Of a DNA stretch of 55,712 nucleotides, positions 10,302 to 21,904 are shown one piece after another. Under the pieces are notes generated by a model, which was not told the origin of the DNA, made no database searches, and saw only the letters and a program-made list of their open reading frames with translations. Source of the DNA: Gammaproteobacteria bacterium (GTDB lineage: Bacteria; Pseudomonadota; Gammaproteobacteria; Xanthomonadales; Wenzhouxiangellaceae); NCBI GenBank assembly GCA_003560975.1, contig PWJA01000176.1, positions 1-55,712 on the forward strand, in the 5' to 3' direction. The position numbers were made by a program, and so were the translations under genes. How positions within the stretch are numbered: position 1 is the first letter of the stretch; every line of letters starts with the position of its first letter.

Positions 10302-10820
10302 ATCGCAAACGAAAAACAGACCCGGCGCAACGAGGACATCATCTCGGCAAAAGTGCGCGTCGTGGGTCCAGAGGGAGATCAGATCGGCGTCATGTCCAGC
10401 CGCGATGCCCTGGCGCGAGCCGAAGAGCACGGACTGGACCTGGTCGAGATTGCGCCACAGGCGGATCCGCCGGTCTGCCGGATCATGGACTGGGGCAAGT
10501 TCAAGTTCGAGCAGTCCAAGAAAACGCAGGCTGCGCGCAAGAAGCAAAAGCAGATCCAGGTCAAGGAAATCAAGTTCCGGCCCGGTACGGACGACCACGA
10601 CTACGACGTCAAGATGAAGAATCTGCGCAAATTCATCGACGAAGGCAACAAGGTCAAGGTGACCCTGCGCTTTCGGGGCCGGGAAATGGCGCACCAGGAG
10701 CTGGGTCGTGACCTGCTCAAGCGCGTCGAGGCCGACATGGCAGACGAGACCACCGTGGAGCAGTTTCCGCGCATGGAAGGGCGCCAGATGGTCATGATGC
10801 TGTCGCCAAAGAAAACCTGA
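10302..10820 (+). CDS. infC: Translation initiation factor IF-3 (ATC start)
   Basis: [29 protein letters not shown]...[12 protein letters not shown]...[11 protein letters not shown]...[10 protein letters not shown]. No in-frame ATG/GTG/TTG between the thrS stop and ATC at 10302; aggag 8 nt upstream. The first ATG (10353) is inside the conserved N-domain. Confidence 0.93.
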   Translation: MANEKQTRRNEDIISAKVRVVGPEGDQIGVMSSRDALARAEEHGLDLVEIAPQADPPVCRIMDWGKFKFEQSKKTQAARKKQKQIQVKEIKFRPGTDDHDYDVKMKNLRKFIDEGNKVKVTLRFRGREMAHQELGRDLLKRVEADMADETTVEQFPRMEGRQMVMMLSPKKT

Positions 10821-10835
10821 ACAACGAAGGTTCCA

Positions 10836-10948
10836 GACGGGTTCCGACCCGTCGATAACTCGCCCGACTGCAGCCTGTTCAAGTTCCCCGGTGTCGGCAT
10901 CACCGGAGACGCTGCAGGAAGGTTTAAAAAACGCTCCCGGTACGGGAG
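10836..10948 (+). promoter_or_regulatory. Structured leader upstream of rpmI (candidate r-protein autoregulatory region)
   Basis: gacgggt-tccg-acccgtc (10836-10853); ctgcagc...gctgcag (10868-10874/10911-10917) enclosing ccggtg...caccgg (10888-10893/10901-10906); ctcccg-gta-cgggag (10934-10948). Confidence 0.6.
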
Positions 10949-10969
10949 TTTGACGACAAGGAGTACGAA

Positions 10970-11167
10970 ATGCCGAAGATGAAGAGCAATCGGGGCGCGG
11001 CCAAGCGCTTCCGGGTTACCGGTAGCGGGCGCATCAAGCGCAAGCGCGCCTTCCATAGCCATATCCTCACCAAGAAAGACACCAAGCGCAAGCGTCGTTT
11101 GCGTTCCACCGTGCTGGTGGCGAAGGCGGACGAAAAATCCGTTCGCCAGATGTTGCCCAAACTTTAA
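10970..11167 (+). CDS. rpmI: 50S ribosomal protein L35
   Basis: [36 protein letters not shown]. Confidence 0.98.
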   Translation: MPKMKSNRGAAKRFRVTGSGRIKRKRAFHSHILTKKDTKRKRRLRSTVLVAKADEKSVRQMLPKL

Positions 11168-11185
11168 GGTTCGAGGAGATCAATC

Positions 11186-12551
<1,366 letters not shown>

Positions 12552-12563
12552 GAACGCCTAGCC

Positions 12564-14939
12564 GTGAAGATCAATCATCAGTGGCTGTCCGCATGGGTTC
12601 GAACCGACCTGAACGCATCCGAAGTCGCCGAACGCTTTACCCTGGCCGGCCTGGAAGTCGACCAGTGCCTGCCGGTTGCACCGGCCCTCGAAGGGGTGGT
12701 GGTCGGCGAGATCACCGAGGTCGAGTCGCATCCCGATGCCGATCGTCTTCGGGTCTGTCGAGTCGCCGGAGATAGCCGGGACCGGGTCATTGTCTGTGGT
12801 GCTCCGAACGCCCGCGTTGGTCTCAAGGCCCCCCTGGCAACGCTGGGGACGAAGCTGCCGGGCGGATTGCAGATCAAGCCGGCCAGGCTGCGCGGCGTGG
12901 CCTCCGAAGGCATGCTCTGTTCGGAACCCGAGCTGGGCCTGGGCGACAACGCCGACGGCCTGATGGAGCTGCCCGCCGACGCTCCCGTGGGCACCCCCCT
13001 GACCAGGTATCTGGGGCTGGACGACCACGTCCTCGATATCGACCTGACGCCGAATCGCGCCGACTGCCTGTCGGTTCGCGGACTGGCACGGGAGCTGGCC
13101 GCCTTGACCGGCGCGGAGCTCAACGAGCCGGAATTCACGTCAGTGGAGCCGGTCATCGATGATGCAGTCGAGATCGAGTTGCTTGCCCCGGCCGATTGTC
13201 CGCGCTACATCGGGCGGGTGATTCGCGGCGTCGACGTGAGCGCGCCAACGCCGCTGTGGATGGTCGAAGCGCTGCGTCGATGCGGCATGCGCAGCCTGGG
13301 ACCGATCGTCGACGTTACCAACTACGTTCTGCTCGAGCTGGGTCAGCCCATGCATGCGTTTGACCTGGCTCGCGTGAACGGCGGTATCCGGGTGCGACGA
13401 GCCGAAGCGAACGAACGCATGACCCTGCTTGACGAGCGCGACGTCGCGCTGGATCCGGACATGCTCCTGATCTGCGACGACAAGCGACCGCTGGCGATCG
13501 GCGGGGTCATCGGCGGGCTGGATTCCGGCGTCGGCGAGGCGACCACCGACATTCTGCTGGAGTCGGCCTGGTTCAACCCGGCCAGCATCGTCGGGCGTGC
13601 GCGCCGTCTGGGCCTGGCGACCGAATCGGCGCATCGTTTCGAGCGCGGGGTCGATCCCCAGCTGCAGCGCCTGGCCATGGAGCGAGCCACGGCCCTGATC
13701 CTCGACATTGCCGGCGGCCGCCCCGGACCGGCCATCGAGCGCGCCGATCCGGCGCATTTGCCGGAATCGGTCACGCTGCGGCTTCGGCCGGATCGGGTCA
13801 ACCGGCTGCTGGGCACCACGCTGGACAAGGGCGAAATCAGCGAGATCCTGAAACGCCTGGGCATGGCGGTGGAAGAGGCAGGGGATGCGCTTGAAGTTGC
13901 CCCGCCGTCGGCGCGGCGCGATCTGGCGATCGAAGTCGATCTGATCGAGGAGGTGGCCCGACTGGTCGGGTACGATCATCTTCCCGTGCGGCGCCCGCGC
14001 GGGCGTCTGCGCTTGCTGGCGGGTTCGGAGAGCGAGGTTCCCGGCGTTCGGCTGCGCCATCAGCTGGCCGCGCGCGGGTTTCAGGAAATCATCACCTGGA
14101 GCTTCGTATCCCATGAAGAGCTCGTCCGGGTGGGCCAGGATGACGGTGCCCAGGAGCTGGCCAATCCGCTCAGCCGGGAAATGGCGGTGCTTCGGACCAG
14201 CCTGTTGCCCGGACTTCTGCGCACCGCGGGCGCCAATTTTCGTCGCGGTCAGAACGATTTTCGGTTGTTCGAGCTCGGCACCTGTTTTCGCAACGGCGAA
14301 GACGGGTTCATCGAACCCGCCCGACTTGGGTTGCTGATGACGGGGCGGATGCATGCCGAGCACGCCAGCGGCCCCGGCCGGGCAATCGATTTTTTCGATC
14401 TGAAGGGAGAAATCGAGCACTTGCTCGCGCTCAACCGGGTGAGCGGCAAGGTGACGTTTCGGCCCTGCTCGGAGAGCTGGCTGCACCCCGGGCAAGGAGC
14501 GAGCGTATACCTCGACGGCGAATGCGCAGGCTCGTTCGGACAGCTTCATCCAGAGCTTGTCAAACAGCTGGACTGGCCGAAAGCGGCCTTCGTCGCCGAG
14601 CTGAACGCCGATCGCGTCCGCCGAACCGCGTTGCCGAGTCACCGCTCCGGTTCGCGATTTCCCGCCGTTCGACGCGATCTGGCGCTTCTCGTCGATCACG
14701 GAATTGCCGCCAGCGATCTTCTCGAGGCCATATCCGAATTCGGCGGTGAAAAAATCGAAAAATGCATTGTTTTCGACGAATATCGGGGGCCCGGGATCGA
14801 CAAAGAATGTAAAAGCCTGGCTATAGGCTTGATTATTCGCGATCTTTCGCGCACTCTAAAGGATGACGAAGTGGATGCTCTGATCGGCCGCGTGGTCTCC
14901 GGACTGGAGCAGCGGTTCGGAGTCAGACTGAGAGGATGA
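12564..14939 (+). CDS. pheT: Phenylalanyl-tRNA synthetase beta subunit
   Basis: [12 protein letters not shown] tRNA-binding domain; B3/B4, B5 and FDX-ACB domains; follows pheS. Confidence 0.98.
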   Translation: MKINHQWLSAWVRTDLNASEVAERFTLAGLEVDQCLPVAPALEGVVVGEITEVESHPDADRLRVCRVAGDSRDRVIVCGAPNARVGLKAPLATLGTKLPGGLQIKPARLRGVASEGMLCSEPELGLGDNADGLMELPADAPVGTPLTRYLGLDDHVLDIDLTPNRADCLSVRGLARELAALTGAELNEPEFTSVEPVIDDAVEIELLAPADCPRYIGRVIRGVDVSAPTPLWMVEALRRCGMRSLGPIVDVTNYVLLELGQPMHAFDLARVNGGIRVRRAEANERMTLLDERDVALDPDMLLICDDKRPLAIGGVIGGLDSGVGEATTDILLESAWFNPASIVGRARRLGLATESAHRFERGVDPQLQRLAMERATALILDIAGGRPGPAIERADPAHLPESVTLRLRPDRVNRLLGTTLDKGEISEILKRLGMAVEEAGDALEVAPPSARRDLAIEVDLIEEVARLVGYDHLPVRRPRGRLRLLAGSESEVPGVRLRHQLAARGFQEIITWSFVSHEELVRVGQDDGAQELANPLSREMAVLRTSLLPGLLRTAGANFRRGQNDFRLFELGTCFRNGEDGFIEPARLGLLMTGRMHAEHASGPGRAIDFFDLKGEIEHLLALNRVSGKVTFRPCSESWLHPGQGASVYLDGECAGSFGQLHPELVKQLDWPKAAFVAELNADRVRRTALPSHRSGSRFPAVRRDLALLVDHGIAASDLLEAISEFGGEKIEKCIVFDEYRGPGIDKECKSLAIGLIIRDLSRTLKDDEVDALIGRVVSGLEQRFGVRLRG

Positions 14940-14944
14940 GGGGA

Positions 14945-15244
14945 ATGTCACTGACCAAAGCGGATCTGGCCGTCACGTTGTTCGACGAGGTGGGCTTGAA
15001 CAAGCGCGAAGCAAAAGAGTTCGTGGATGCCTGGTTTGAATCGATTCGGGCGGCGCTGGAGTCGGGCGACAACGTCAAGCTGTCCGGTTTCGGCAACTTC
15101 CAGTTGCGCGACAAGGGTCAGCGCCCGGGCCGCAACCCCAAGACGGGTGAAGAGATCCCGATTTCGGCGCGCCGGGTCGTGACCTTCAAGCCAGGACAGA
15201 AACTGCGTGCCAGGGTGGAGGCGTATGCTGGATCCGAGAAGTAA
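14945..15244 (+). CDS. ihfA: Integration host factor subunit alpha
   Basis: [34 protein letters not shown]...[44 protein letters not shown]. Confidence 0.97.
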   Translation: MSLTKADLAVTLFDEVGLNKREAKEFVDAWFESIRAALESGDNVKLSGFGNFQLRDKGQRPGRNPKTGEEIPISARRVVTFKPGQKLRARVEAYAGSEK

Positions 15245-15581
15245 TCAGGAACTTCCACAGATTCCGGCCAAGCGCTACTTCACCATCGGTGAGGTCAGCG
15301 AGCTGTGCTCGGTCAAGCCGCACGTGCTGCGCTACTGGGAACAGGAGTTCCCTCAGCTAAAACCGGTCAAGCGCCGGGGGAACCGGCGCTACTACCAGCG
15401 TCACGATGTGTTGATGATTCGCCAGATCCGCAGTCTTCTGCACGAACAAGGCTTCACCATACTGGGTGCCCGTCAGCATCTGGAGGGAGAAAAATCCCAG
15501 GACGATGCTTCGCGCAGCCAGCAGCTGGTCAAGCAGATTCGTCTCGAGCTGGAGGATGTACTGCAGCTGTTGCGCCGGTGA
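15225..15581 (+). CDS. MerR-family transcriptional regulator
   Basis: [45 protein letters not shown]; conserved position after ihfA. Confidence 0.92.
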   Translation: MLDPRSNQELPQIPAKRYFTIGEVSELCSVKPHVLRYWEQEFPQLKPVKRRGNRRYYQRHDVLMIRQIRSLLHEQGFTILGARQHLEGEKSQDDASRSQQLVKQIRLELEDVLQLLRR

Positions 15582-15661
15582 GCCGGGCTGCGCGATCCGG
15601 GTAGTTCCGGACGTCGTTTCGCGGTAAAATGTGCAGCCCTCAGGAGATTGATGTTGTTCGT

Positions 15662-15738
15662 CGGAGCGTAGCGCAGCCTGGTAGCGCACCACAATGGGGT
15701 TGTGGGGGTCGGGAGTTCGAATCTCCCCGCTCCGACCA
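15662..15738 (+). tRNA. tRNA-Pro(GGG)
   Basis: CGGAGCG/CGCTCCG acceptor stem, anticodon loop ATGGGGT, TTCGAAT T-loop, encoded CCA. Confidence 0.97.
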
Positions 15739-15841
15739 TTTTTGCAAGCAATCACAGTTCCTTTATTGATGCTCTTGTTAAATCGCCGTTCCGTCGCCGG
15801 ATGTCGTTTCCGGCTGCCAAGGATCAGGAGACAAAAGAACC

Positions 15842-16813
15842 ATGACCAACAAGAGTAAACTCGCCAGCATGCCGGACATTGCCACCCACGCCAGAGTGCA
15901 GGTGGCCGGCACGCTCGACTGGGTCGGCATGAACGACATTGAACTGCCGATCCTGCTCGATGGACCGGACGGCCGTCAAGTGCAGACCAACGCGAGAATC
16001 AGCGCGTTCGTCGACCTGGGTCAGGCGGACAAGCGGGGGATCCACATGTCGCGCTTGTACCTGCACCTTGATCGCGCCCTGTCGGAGCATTCGATCACGC
16101 CAGCGGCGCTCCGCCACCTGTTGCGCGACTTCCTCGCCTCCCACGAGGGCCTGAGCAGCCGGGCAATGATTCGACTGGATTTCGACTATCTGGTTCGGCG
16201 CCCGGCCCTGGTCAGCGACAACAGCGGCTGGAAACAGTATCCGATCAGCCTGATCGCCAACCTTAACGGCCGGGATTTCGCCATGGAAATGGCCTTCCGG
16301 GTGATTTACTCCAGCACCTGCCCGTGCTCGGCCGCCCTGGCGCGTCAGCTGATCCAGGAACAGTTCAAGAAAGACTTCGGCGACGGTTCCAAGGTGGACA
16401 GGGCTGAGGTGGTCGACTGGCTGGGCAGCGAACAAGGCATTCTGGCCACCCCCCACTCGCAGCGCAGCGCGGCCGATGTCAGGCTGCAGCTGGCGCCGAG
16501 CTTTGAAGCTTTCCCGTTCGTGCAGATGATCGACGCGATCGAGGATGCCCTCAAGACGCCGGTACAGGCTGCGGTCAAGCGTGAGGACGAGCAGGCGTTT
16601 GCCTTGCTCAACGGCCAGAACCTGATGTTTTGTGAAGACGCGGCACGCCGGGTCCAGACCGCGCTCGATGACCAGGAACGGGTGACCGACTTCTGGGCCC
16701 GGGTCAGCCATTTCGAAAGCCTGCACCCGCACAATGCGGTGGCCATCGCGACCAAGGGCGTCGACGGCGGCTACAAGCCAATCGACGGCCACGCGGCCGG
16801 CTGGAAAGACTGA
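15842..16813 (+). CDS. folE2: GTP cyclohydrolase FolE2 (type IB)
   Basis: DWVGMNDIELPILL; KRGIHMSRLY; STCPCSAALARQL; ATPHSQRSAADV motifs. Confidence 0.95.
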   Translation: MTNKSKLASMPDIATHARVQVAGTLDWVGMNDIELPILLDGPDGRQVQTNARISAFVDLGQADKRGIHMSRLYLHLDRALSEHSITPAALRHLLRDFLASHEGLSSRAMIRLDFDYLVRRPALVSDNSGWKQYPISLIANLNGRDFAMEMAFRVIYSSTCPCSAALARQLIQEQFKKDFGDGSKVDRAEVVDWLGSEQGILATPHSQRSAADVRLQLAPSFEAFPFVQMIDAIEDALKTPVQAAVKREDEQAFALLNGQNLMFCEDAARRVQTALDDQERVTDFWARVSHFESLHPHNAVAIATKGVDGGYKPIDGHAAGWKD

Positions 16814-16820
16814 CTCGATC

Positions 16821-16858
16821 GCGCGCCGTCGGGGGGCGAGCGTTCCCCGCCGGCGCGC
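16821..16858. terminator. Stem-loop between convergent genes
   Basis: gcgcgccgtcgggg / ccccgccggcgcgc with one mismatch; no clear T-tract. Confidence 0.5.
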
Positions 16859-16861
16859 AGT

Positions 16862-17728
16862 CTATTGGGGATCGCGCCGAAGGTCGATGCGCAGCCTGTC
16901 CAGGCCCAAGCCGATCATCGTCGCCTCCGGATCGGCCCAGACCTGGGCCAGAACCTCTGATTGGTCCGAATCCAGCACCTGCAGGCGCAGCAGGGTGTCC
17001 TCGGATGGGCCCGGCCGGATCCATTCGAGATTGAGCACGAACCCCAGGCTCATGCCCGCCGCATCCAGGGGCTCGACCAGGTCCAGGCCGGTAAGAATCT
17101 GCACGTCGCCGGCTACGCGCCAGTCGGCCCCGCCGTCCCGGCGCGCGGCCGTACCGCGGAAGCGCGCCAGTCTGCGCAAGTGCAGGATTTCCGGATCGGC
17201 GAGGGGCTGCCCGTCGGCATCGAGCAGCTGATCAGCCATCCGGAATCCGCCGCCGTCGAACACGATTTCCTTGAGCAGACCAATCGCCGCCCCACGCTCG
17301 CCGAAGCGGCATTGCCCGGGGTCGGTTTCTCCGACCAGTCCCTCGGGCCCGAACACAAAGTTCATCTGACAGACCATCGAGCGTGGTGCGGAATCGGACA
17401 GCACGGGCATGAAGCGGCCGACAAGTCGCTCCGGGTTCGGGGTCGATTCCAATTCCAGCACGAAATCCCGATTCGGCGCGCCGGACTGGCGCTGGCTCAG
17501 CTCGACCGTCAACTCGCCGGGTGATCCTGGACCGACCTGGGTCAGCAGGCGGGTGGGTCTGCTCTGATCACCGGAACGTTCGACAGAGACGTACTCCCCC
17601 GGCATGCTTTCGGCCAGCATTCTCAGCAGGCGATCATCGTTCGATTCGACCCGGCGATCATCCGGTGCGGTTGCGGCGCAGGCAGCCAGCAGGGCGCATG
17701 CGCCGAGGGCGCTGAGCGGCCGAATCAT
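16862..17728 (-). CDS. Putative lipoprotein, possible CpcT/CpeT-like fold
   Basis: Lipobox ALLAACAA; PGEYVSVERSGDQ and GQCRF loosely resemble CpeT-like proteins. Overlaps the upstream M23 gene by 4 nt. Confidence 0.5.
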   Translation of the reverse strand: MIRPLSALGACALLAACAATAPDDRRVESNDDRLLRMLAESMPGEYVSVERSGDQSRPTRLLTQVGPGSPGELTVELSQRQSGAPNRDFVLELESTPNPERLVGRFMPVLSDSAPRSMVCQMNFVFGPEGLVGETDPGQCRFGERGAAIGLLKEIVFDGGGFRMADQLLDADGQPLADPEILHLRRLARFRGTAARRDGGADWRVAGDVQILTGLDLVEPLDAAGMSLGFVLNLEWIRPGPSEDTLLRLQVLDSDQSEVLAQVWADPEATMIGLGLDRLRIDLRRDPQ

Positions 17729-18603
17729 TGTTCGGGCTGCGGCGGCACGAGCAGTTCGGGATCGATCCGCGTGTCACCCAGGCTGATGCGCCAGTCCAGG
17801 TGCGGGCCAGTGGCCCGTCCCGTGGCGCCGACGCGCGCGATGTCTTCGCCTTGCTCCACGTGCTGACCGGTTTCCACCAGAATTTCGCTCAAATGCAGGA
17901 AGGCGGAGATCAGCCCGTGGCCGTGATCGATAAACAGGGTGCCGCCGGAGAAATACATGTCCGGGTGGGTCAGCGTGACGACGCCTGCCGCCGGAGCGCG
18001 AACCAGGGTGCCGGTGGGTGCGGCGATGTCGAGCCCCCAGTGCGGCGCACGCGGCTGCCCGTTGAGAATGCGCTGGGACCCGTACACTCCGGTGATCCGT
18101 CCGTACACCGGCCAGACGAATCCTCCGCTCCAGTCGGCCCGCGCATCGCGACGCTCACGGACGCGTCGGGCCAGGGCGGCCTCTTCGCGAATCCGACGCA
18201 GCACTTCCGGGGGCGGCGTGACCTGCTCGGACGGCAGTCCGTCGATGTGCTGAACGGCGAACTCCCGGCGTTCGGGCGTGAGATCCCGCGACCAGGTTCG
18301 TCCGCTGGGCAGGGTGACCAGCAGCTGTCGTGAATCCGTTTCGTCGCGCGAAAAGCCGATCAGGAAGCGACCGGTCTCGGACACCATCAGCTCCTCATCG
18401 TCCAGCCGGACCTGACTGCCGGCCGGCGCCTGCCCGAAGAGCAGACCACCCTGGACCGCCTTGCCCTGCAAATCCACCTCGGCCCGGGCCGCGTGCCCGC
18501 CAGCGAGCGTGAGCATCAAGAACAGTACGCACAGGCTGACCAGCCTTGTGATGGCATGAGGCCGCCGGGTGCAACCGGAACCTGAATGGCAATATCGGCT
18601 CAC
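17725..18603 (-). CDS. M23-family (LytM-type) metallopeptidase
   Basis: HWGLDIAAPTGTLVRAPAAGVV; GGTLFIDHGHGLISAFLHLS; GPHLDWRI. Confidence 0.95.
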   Translation of the reverse strand: MSRYCHSGSGCTRRPHAITRLVSLCVLFLMLTLAGGHAARAEVDLQGKAVQGGLLFGQAPAGSQVRLDDEELMVSETGRFLIGFSRDETDSRQLLVTLPSGRTWSRDLTPERREFAVQHIDGLPSEQVTPPPEVLRRIREEAALARRVRERRDARADWSGGFVWPVYGRITGVYGSQRILNGQPRAPHWGLDIAAPTGTLVRAPAAGVVTLTHPDMYFSGGTLFIDHGHGLISAFLHLSEILVETGQHVEQGEDIARVGATGRATGPHLDWRISLGDTRIDPELLVPPQPEQ

Positions 18604-18604
18604 G

Positions 18605-20209
18605 TCATCCCCTCTGAATGCGAAGAACCTGACCCGGCCGGAGGACGCTTTGTTCCGTCAGCCCGTTCCAGCGCATCAGATCCGCCAGCCTGACATTCAG
18701 GCGGCGGGCAATCAGCCAAAGCGAATCACCGGAGCGCACGGTATAGCGCGATGGCTCGGCCGACGGCGCGGCCCGGCCGGCCGGGCCATCCATCAGGATC
18801 ACCAGGCGCTGGCCGGGTCGAATCATGTTGCTTTGCCCCAGGTTGTTCCAGCGCTGCAGGTCGGCGACGCTGACCGAGTAGCGTCGAGCGATGACCCAGA
18901 GGCTCTCGCCGGGTCGGACCTGGTGCTGGAAGCGCCGGGTGGGGAGCAGACGCTGCTGCAGCCGGGCCATTTCCTGGTATCGATCTGCCCAGGGACTGTC
19001 GGCCGGGCTCGCCCCGTTCGCTCGCGGCAGGCGGAGGCGCTGGCCGATGGCGAGGTGATCTCCGTTGAGGTCGTTGGCCTCGCGCAGTGCCGCCACGCTG
19101 GTGTCGTGTCGCTGCGCCAGGCCGGAAAGGGTATCGCCGCGACGAACGCGGATGTTCTCCCAGACCAGGTGGTCGGCGCCGTTGAGCTGGGGCAGGGAGT
19201 CGATCACGCGTTCGGCCTGTTCGATCGGAACGAAGAGATGGTGGGGCCCTCCGGGTGGGGTCAGATATCGATTCAGACCGGGATTGAGGCTGACCAGTTC
19301 GACAATGTCGACATCGGCGACGGCCGACAAGGCGACCACGTCGGTCGGTCCGGGGAGTTCGATGCGGGCTATCAGCGGTTCGTTCGTCCAGGTCGGCAAC
19401 TCCCAGCCGAACCGCTCAGGCTCCCGAAACAGGCAGCCCAGACCGTGAAGTTTCGGCACGTAGGCCTGCGTTTCACGCGGCAGGGGAAGGTCTTCGTAGC
19501 GGGTGGAACGGTTGCGCGCGCCGTTGAAGCGGATGGCCCGCTGGACGCGTCCCTGGCCGCCATTGTAGGCAGCCAGGGCCAGGTTCCAGTCCCCGTCGAA
19601 AAGCCCGTTGAGGTAGGCCAGGTAGTCCAGCGCGGCGCGCGTGGCCACGTAGACATCGCGGCGTCCGTCATACCAGTCGTTGATCTCCACGCCGCGGTCG
19701 CGGGCGGTACTGCTCAGAAACTGCCAGGTGCCCGAGGCCCGGCCGTGGGAGTAGGCGAAAGGATCGTAGGCGCTCTCGACGATGGGCAACAAGGCCAGTT
19801 CGCCGGGCAGGCCACGTTCGTCGAGTTCGTTGGCGATGTCATACAGCCAGGGATGGGCCCGGTCCAGCACGCGCTGCATGTACTCCGGCCTGTCGCCGAA
19901 CCATTCGGCCCAGCGCAGCGCCGCGCTCCCGTCCGGGCACTGGCTGAATTCCAGGCCCTCGACGATGCGCCCCAGGAGGTCCGGTTCGGCTTCGGCCAAC
20001 GGCCGCGCGGGGTCGACAAGCTGTGGGGCCCGGGAGATGCGACGCGTGGCGCGATCGACCGCATCGAACGGGTCCTCCAGGTTGGCCGCCAGGTAAAACG
20101 GCACCGTGCTGTCCGCTTCCTGGGACGGTGCGCTTCCGTCGCGTTGTTCGACGGCGGCGCACGCCGACAGCAGTAGCAACACGCTGCAGAGGGCGAACCA
20201 ACGGTGCAT
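18605..20209 (-). CDS. mltD: Membrane-bound lytic transglycosylase D with LysM domains
   Basis: LALLPIVESAYDPFAYSHGRASGTWQF; YNGGQGRVQRAI; three LysM-like C-terminal repeats (VRRGDTLSGLA, VRPGESLWVIA, VRSGDSLWLIA). Start at MHRWFALCSVLLLLSAC. Confidence 0.94.
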   Translation of the reverse strand: MHRWFALCSVLLLLSACAAVEQRDGSAPSQEADSTVPFYLAANLEDPFDAVDRATRRISRAPQLVDPARPLAEAEPDLLGRIVEGLEFSQCPDGSAALRWAEWFGDRPEYMQRVLDRAHPWLYDIANELDERGLPGELALLPIVESAYDPFAYSHGRASGTWQFLSSTARDRGVEINDWYDGRRDVYVATRAALDYLAYLNGLFDGDWNLALAAYNGGQGRVQRAIRFNGARNRSTRYEDLPLPRETQAYVPKLHGLGCLFREPERFGWELPTWTNEPLIARIELPGPTDVVALSAVADVDIVELVSLNPGLNRYLTPPGGPHHLFVPIEQAERVIDSLPQLNGADHLVWENIRVRRGDTLSGLAQRHDTSVAALREANDLNGDHLAIGQRLRLPRANGASPADSPWADRYQEMARLQQRLLPTRRFQHQVRPGESLWVIARRYSVSVADLQRWNNLGQSNMIRPGQRLVILMDGPAGRAAPSAEPSRYTVRSGDSLWLIARRLNVRLADLMRWNGLTEQSVLRPGQVLRIQRG

Positions 20210-20279
20210 CAGTTTGAATGCGCGCAAAAGACGCACCTCCATGATCGGCTGCAATCAACCCGTCATTATCACTCATGCA

Positions 20280-20322
20280 GGAGACAGGTCAAGCGGCCGG
20301 TCGGTTCGGTCTCCTTTTTTTT
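20280..20322 (+). terminator. Terminator-like hairpin in the divergent mltD/nqrA gap
   Basis: ggagac (20280-20285) / gtctcc (20309-20314) followed by T8. Confidence 0.5.
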
Positions 20323-20557
20323 CACGCAGCCTTCATCGCGGCTTGATTTTCGCGTCCACGAACTGGTAGCTTACCGAGGGCCGACTCTAGCCAGTGAGTC
20401 CGGACTTTTCCGTGCCAAAGTTGCCAATGCCCCGGGGTTGGGGTGGGCCAGAGCATGGGCCGCTTTCGGTCGAGGAGACCCCCGATCGCGCGGAGCCAAC
20501 AATCTGCAGCCGCGATGCCGCCGGGGTCGGGAGCTGTGCCGGAGGATAAGGACGACA

Positions 20558-21904
20558 ATGATCCGGATACAAAAAGGTCTGGACCTGCCGCTGGCGGGGG
20601 TTCCGGACCAGCGGGTAGAGGCGGCGCCGAGCGTTCGCTCCGTTGCCGTGCTGGGGGGCGATTACCCCGGCATGCGACCGACCCTGCACGTGAGCGAAGG
20701 TGAGCGGGTTCGCCGTGGCCAGCTGGTTTTCGAAGACAAGAAGAATCCCGGGGTTCGCTTCACGGCGCCGGCAGCCGGTCGCGTGAGCGCGATTCATCGC
20801 GGGGAAAAGCGATTCATGCAGTCGCTGGTCATTGACGTGACCGAAGGCGAGGGCGACGTCGATTTTGAACATTTCCGGCCCCGATCGCCCGGTCGGCTGA
20901 GCGCGGATCAGGCGCGCGCGCTGTTGATCGAGTCCGGCGAGTGGACTGCGATCCGCTCGCGCCCGTTCGGGCAGACCCCGCCCATCGACAGCACGCCGGC
21001 CGCCATTTTCGTCCGGGTGATCGACACCCAGCCGCTGGCGCCGGATCCGGCCGTGATCATCGAGCCGGAACTCGAGGCCTTCACGAACGGCCTGAAGGTT
21101 CTCAAGAGCCTGACCGAGGGGCCGCTGTGGGTCTGTCGTCCGCCGGAATCCCCGCTGCCGGATTTCTCCGGCAACGGCATCCGCGAAGAGGTTTTTGCCG
21201 GGCCCCACCCGGCAGGCAATCCAGGGACCCACATCCATTTCCTGTGTCCGGCAGGTCGGCAGCGCACGGTCTGGTCCGTGGATTATCAGGACGTCATCGC
21301 GATCGGTCATCTGTTCGTCAGCGGCCGCCGCTACAGCCAGCGCGTCGTCGGGCTGGGCGGGCCCCAGGTGCTTCGCCCGCGCCTGCTCAAAACCCGGCTG
21401 GGTGCCGGTGTCGAGGAGCTGTGCCGGGGCAGCCTGGTCGACGAGCCGTGCCGGATCGTGTCCGGTTCGGTCTTCGGCGGCCACCACGCGCGCGACGGGC
21501 TGGCCTGGCTGAGTCGCTGGTCGAATCAGATCACCGTCTTGCGCGAAGATCGCGACCGGCGCCTGTTCGGCTACCTCTCCCCGGGGCTGGAGAGGCACTC
21601 GAGGATGAACATCTATCTGTCCAGGCTGCGGCCGGGCAGGCGTCTGGGCCTGACCACTTCGACCAACGGCAGCGAGCGCGCCATGGTCCCCCTGGGCCAG
21701 TACGAGACGGTCATGCCCCTGGACATCCTGCCCACGCAGTTGCTGCGTTCGCTGGTGGTCGGCGATATCGAGATGGCCGAAAACCTGGGGGCGCTGGAAC
21801 TGGTCGAGGAAGATCTCGCCCTGTGTACCTACGTATGCGTGGGCAAGTATGAGTACGGTCCGATCCTCAGGGACGTGCTCGAACAGATTCAGAAGGAGGG
21901 CTGA
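20558..21904 (+). CDS. nqrA: Na+-translocating NADH:quinone reductase subunit A
   Basis: MIRIQKGLDLPLAGVP; VGLGGPQV; LGALELVEEDLALCTYVCVGKYEYG. Confidence 0.97.
   Translation: MIRIQKGLDLPLAGVPDQRVEAAPSVRSVAVLGGDYPGMRPTLHVSEGERVRRGQLVFEDKKNPGVRFTAPAAGRVSAIHRGEKRFMQSLVIDVTEGEGDVDFEHFRPRSPGRLSADQARALLIESGEWTAIRSRPFGQTPPIDSTPAAIFVRVIDTQPLAPDPAVIIEPELEAFTNGLKVLKSLTEGPLWVCRPPESPLPDFSGNGIREEVFAGPHPAGNPGTHIHFLCPAGRQRTVWSVDYQDVIAIGHLFVSGRRYSQRVVGLGGPQVLRPRLLKTRLGAGVEELCRGSLVDEPCRIVSGSVFGGHHARDGLAWLSRWSNQITVLREDRDRRLFGYLSPGLERHSRMNIYLSRLRPGRRLGLTTSTNGSERAMVPLGQYETVMPLDILPTQLLRSLVVGDIEMAENLGALELVEEDLALCTYVCVGKYEYGPILRDVLEQIQKEG

Noticed and set aside
15662-15841. tRNA-Pro as a genomic-island insertion site
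   Set aside because: No integrase, direct repeat of the tRNA end or composition shift; folE2 follows directly.
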